Shown here: in pieces, positions 6,665-7,794 of the stretch
Layout: every line of letters starts with the position of its first letter
Numbering within the stretch: position 1 is the first letter of the stretch
Source of the DNA: an uncultured Bacteroidales bacterium
GTDB taxonomy: Bacteria; Bacteroidota; Bacteroidia; Bacteroidales; UBA932
Length of the DNA: 7,794 nucleotides
Assembly (NCBI GenBank): GCA_934675095.1
Contig: CAKUPC010000063.1
Coordinates: 1 to 7,794 of the forward strand
Direction of reading: 5' to 3'
Made by a program: the position numbers and the translations under genes
Notes under the pieces: generated by a model
What the model saw: the letters and a program-made list of their open reading frames with translations, nothing else
Databases searched by the model: none
Told to the model about the DNA's origin: nothing

Positions 6665-6704
6665 TGTTTATGCGAATGTCGCAAAATGTTTATGCAAATG
6701 TCGC
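6665..6704. repeat. tandem 18-bp direct repeat upstream of the pqqD-like gene
   Basis: TGTTTATGCGAATGTCGC at 6665-6682 is repeated as TGTTTATGCAAATGTCGC at 6687-6704. The match is 17 of 18, with a 22-bp period (about two helical turns) and AAAA between. The pair lies 15-54 nt upstream of the pqqD-like ATG and covers the predicted -7 box, so it may be an operator. Confidence 0.75.
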
Positions 6705-6726
6705 TAATTTGCCTCTAAAATGCAAA
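6695..6726 (-). promoter_or_regulatory. putative promoter of the pqqD-like/kinase operon
   Basis: On the minus strand a -33 TTTG (6723-6726) is followed after exactly 20 nt by GACATTTG (6695-6702), which matches TAnnTTTG except at the first base. The spacing is ideal for Bacteroidetes. The -7 box lies inside the upstream copy of the tandem repeat. The predicted leader is about 35-40 nt. Confidence 0.45.
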
Positions 6727-6740
6727 AAATGCCCTGAATA

Positions 6741-6771
6741 TTTGCATCTTAATGTTTTTCTGCCTAACTTG
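6741..6771 (+). promoter_or_regulatory. putative promoter of the histone-like gene
   Basis: TTTG at 6741-6744 is followed after a 20-nt spacer by TAACTTG at 6765-6771, an imperfect TAnnTTTG box. The spacing fits, and the implied leader is about 40 nt. A small inverted repeat (TTGAAA/TTTCAA, 6780-6796) lies near the expected start of the transcript. Confidence 0.35.
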
Positions 6772-6819
6772 CATCGGTTTTGAAAGAATTTTTCAATTAC
6801 TAATTTAAAATTAAATATC

Positions 6820-6993
6820 ATGAAAGAGCTCGTAGCTAAAATCAATGCTGAAATCGCAGAATTTCAGGCAAACGCTGAGGCACAGGTTGTTAAGGGCAAC
6901 AAGGCTGCCGGTGCACGTGCGCGCAAGAACGCGCTCGAACTTATGAAGGACCTCAAGGAATTCCGCAAGGTTTCTGTTGAAGCTTCAAAATAA
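6820..6993 (+). CDS. Hc1-type histone H1-like DNA-binding protein
   Basis: A 57-residue protein starting MKELVAKINAEIAEFQ and ending FRKVSVEASK. The sequence is one long amphipathic helix-forming stretch, with a basic central segment (KGNKAAGARARKNA, 25-38) and a conserved-looking MKDLKEFRKVS end (42-52). This matches the small Hc1-type histone H1-like family widespread in Bacteroidetes, thought to bind and compact DNA. The gene stands alone, with its own promoter candidate and a strong terminator, as expected for a highly expressed monocistronic gene. The start is preceded by an A/T-only leader (TTAAATATC) instead of a Shine-Dalgarno sequence. It is divergent from the pqqD-like operon; I see no functional link between the two. 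Confidence 0.88.
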   Translation: MKELVAKINAEIAEFQANAEAQVVKGNKAAGARARKNALELMKDLKEFRKVSVEASK

Positions 6994-7010
6994 GTTTCGG
7001 AACTCAGAGG

Positions 7011-7046
7011 AATGGGTCGCTGATTTTTCGGCGGCCCATTTTTTTT
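7011..7046 (+). terminator. intrinsic terminator of the histone-like gene
   Basis: A 10-bp stem AATGGGTCGC (7011-7020) / GCGGCCCATT (7031-7040), with one G-U pair and a 10-nt loop, runs straight into a T-tract (7039-7046). It lies 17 nt after the stop codon. On the minus strand there is no matching T-tract, so it serves the plus-strand gene. Confidence 0.92.
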
Positions 7047-7133
7047 GATGCAGGTTATTTTTTGAGTGTTTCATAAACAAGTGCCATGGAAAGCGGTTTT
7101 GGAATGATGGATTCTTTGAAAAATAGACGGCTC

Positions 7134-7571
7134 TCAGAACAGTCCATAAATCAGATTCCACAGCAAAAACCGGGCGAACTTGCCGACGAGCAGAAGGAAC
7201 ATCGTCGCCCACGGGCGGGTCTTGTAGAATCCGAGGGCTATTGCTATGACGTCGCCGATGAAGGGAACCCATGCAAGCAGCGCAAGCCAGACTCCGTACT
7301 TGTCAATCTTGACCTTCTGCCTTTCAAGCGTCTCACGCTTCACCTTGAACCACTTCTCAATCCATTCCCAACGGCCGATCCACCCTATCCAATAGGTCAG
7401 AACGCTCCCGAGCCAGTTGCCGACCGTTCCCACCGCCAAGCATCCGACAGGGTCTTTCGTCGCCGCCAGCACCGCGATATAGAGCGCGTCAGAACTGAAC
7501 GGCAGCACCGTCGCGGCGAGAAACGTCCCGATGAAAAGTCCCAGCAGCCCGAGTGATTCCAAGTTGAACAT
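7134..7571 (-). CDS. yqaA: YqaA-type (DedA/VTT-related) inner-membrane protein
   Basis: A 145-residue hydrophobic protein resembling E. coli YqaA (142 residues), a small relative of the DedA/VTT membrane family. Likely membrane segments are at about 9-38 (probably including a re-entrant part around TVLPFSSDAL, 21-30), 43-66, 94-115 and 121-143. A charged stretch at about 69-91 (WEWIEKWFKVKRETLERQKVKID) lies between the second and third segments. The family landmarks GNWLGS (51-56) and WVPFIGDVIAIALGF (101-115, with G106 and D107) align with GNSLGG and WMPVVGDLLCLLAGW in the E. coli protein. DedA-type proteins are linked to lipid flipping and membrane homeostasis; the role of YqaA itself is not established. 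It lies downstream of tadA on the same strand, separated by 143 nt that contain a large hairpin. A TAATTTG sequence near 7585-7591 may be a weak promoter. Confidence 0.88.
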   Translation of the reverse strand: MFNLESLGLLGLFIGTFLAATVLPFSSDALYIAVLAATKDPVGCLAVGTVGNWLGSVLTYWIGWIGRWEWIEKWFKVKRETLERQKVKIDKYGVWLALLAWVPFIGDVIAIALGFYKTRPWATMFLLLVGKFARFLLWNLIYGLF

Positions 7572-7608
7572 ATATAGTGTTTTGCAAATTATTGTTTGAT
7601 AAGCGAAA

Positions 7609-7687
7609 GGCTTCAGAAAAGCGAAAGTCGGGAAACCCTACGCGATTTTTTTCATGAGCGGAGGGTTCCCGACTTCCGCGTGAAGCC
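7609..7687. repeat. large hairpin between tadA and yqaA
   Basis: Stems pair in order: GGCTTCA (7609-7615) with TGAAGCC (7681-7687); GCG (7621-7623) with CGC (7677-7679); AAGTCGGGAA (7625-7634) with TTCCCGACTT (7666-7675); CCCT (7636-7639) with AGGG (7662-7665); and CGC (7641-7643) with GCG (7658-7660). That is 27 pairs around a 14-nt loop containing a T-run. Neither side is followed by a T-tract, so it is not a standard intrinsic terminator. A 9-bp direct repeat AAGCGAAAG (7601-7609 and 7619-7627) overlaps the left arm. It could be a dispersed palindromic repeat or an mRNA-processing/stabilising structure. Confidence 0.8.
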
Positions 7688-7714
7688 GTAACTCCTGCCT
7701 CCATCGCTATGTTA

Positions 7715-7794
7715 TTACCTCCGCTTACTTCTGAAAAATTCGCTGACAAGTCCGCCGCACTCTTCCGTCATAATCCCGGAAACGACTTCCGTCT
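7715..7794 (-). CDS. tadA: tRNA-specific adenosine deaminase, C-terminal 25 residues (5' part outside window)
   Basis: The minus frame entering from the right edge reads TEVVSGIMTEECGGLVSEFF then RSKRR and a TAA stop at 7715-7717. This aligns well with the end of E. coli TadA ([20 protein letters not shown]): the E, G-I, E-C, L, S and F-F-R positions coincide. TadA converts the wobble adenosine of tRNA-Arg(ACG) to inosine. The zinc-binding and catalytic motifs (HAE, PCxxC) lie outside the window, so only the C-terminal helix supports the call. A different deaminase of the same fold is the main alternative. Confidence 0.75.
   Translation of the reverse strand, partial: TEVVSGIMTEECGGLVSEFFRSKRR

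Noticed and set aside
6665..6704. CRISPR array.
   Set aside because: There are only two 18-bp copies with a 4-bp gap, with no spacers and no cas genes.
6651..6819. Searching the spacer between the pqqD-like and histone-like genes for a RiPP precursor peptide.
   Set aside because: The spacer holds promoters and repeats but no convincing short ORF with a leader/core layout. The 57-residue gene next to it is a histone-like protein, not a precursor.
7609..7687. Treating the tadA-yqaA hairpin as an intrinsic terminator.
   Set aside because: The only T-run is in the loop; neither strand has a T-tract after the stem.

Overview
The window looks like chromosomal core DNA of a GC-rich member of the Bacteroidetes, most likely order Bacteroidales. 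Three things point there. Most genes are preceded by matches to the Bacteroidetes -7 promoter box TAnnTTTG and by A/T-rich leaders without a Shine-Dalgarno sequence. There is a 57-residue Hc1-type histone-like gene of the kind common in that phylum. The transketolase is also of the Bacteroidetes type. The genus cannot be fixed from the sequence alone.

Layout, left to right. The 5' part of tyrS runs off the left edge on the minus strand (1-567). A divergent intergenic region (568-838) follows, with a promoter on each strand. tpiA (839-1591) and tkt (1737-3770) are on the plus strand, probably co-transcribed, and separated by a 145-nt spacer almost filled by one large imperfect palindrome (1593-1718). 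tkt meets a minus-strand HI0933/BaiN-type flavoprotein gene (3765-5240) tail to tail, and the two stop codons overlap in the hexamer CTATAG. Divergent from the flavoprotein is a tRNA-Thr(CGU) gene (5388-5460), whose last base is also part of the stop codon of the convergent minus-strand kinase-like gene. That gene (5460-6344) and a PqqD-like gene (6348-6650) form a tight two-gene operon. It is divergent from the histone-like gene (6820-6993), which ends in a strong intrinsic terminator. Last come a YqaA-type membrane protein gene (7134-7571, minus), a second large hairpin (7609-7687), and the 3' end of tadA (7715-7794, minus).

Functionally, tpiA and tkt connect glycolysis with the non-oxidative pentose phosphate branch. 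tyrS, tRNA-Thr and tadA belong to translation. The most system-like part is the PqqD-like/HPr-kinase-like pair. In other bacteria these two families act on ribosomally made peptides: PqqD as a leader-binding chaperone, and HPr-kinase homologues as peptide kinases in some lasso-peptide clusters. Here they stand without any visible precursor peptide, radical SAM enzyme, protease or transporter, behind a promoter overlapped by an 18-bp tandem repeat. The two large palindromes at 1593-1718 and 7609-7687 are the main non-coding structures not explained by ordinary annotation.
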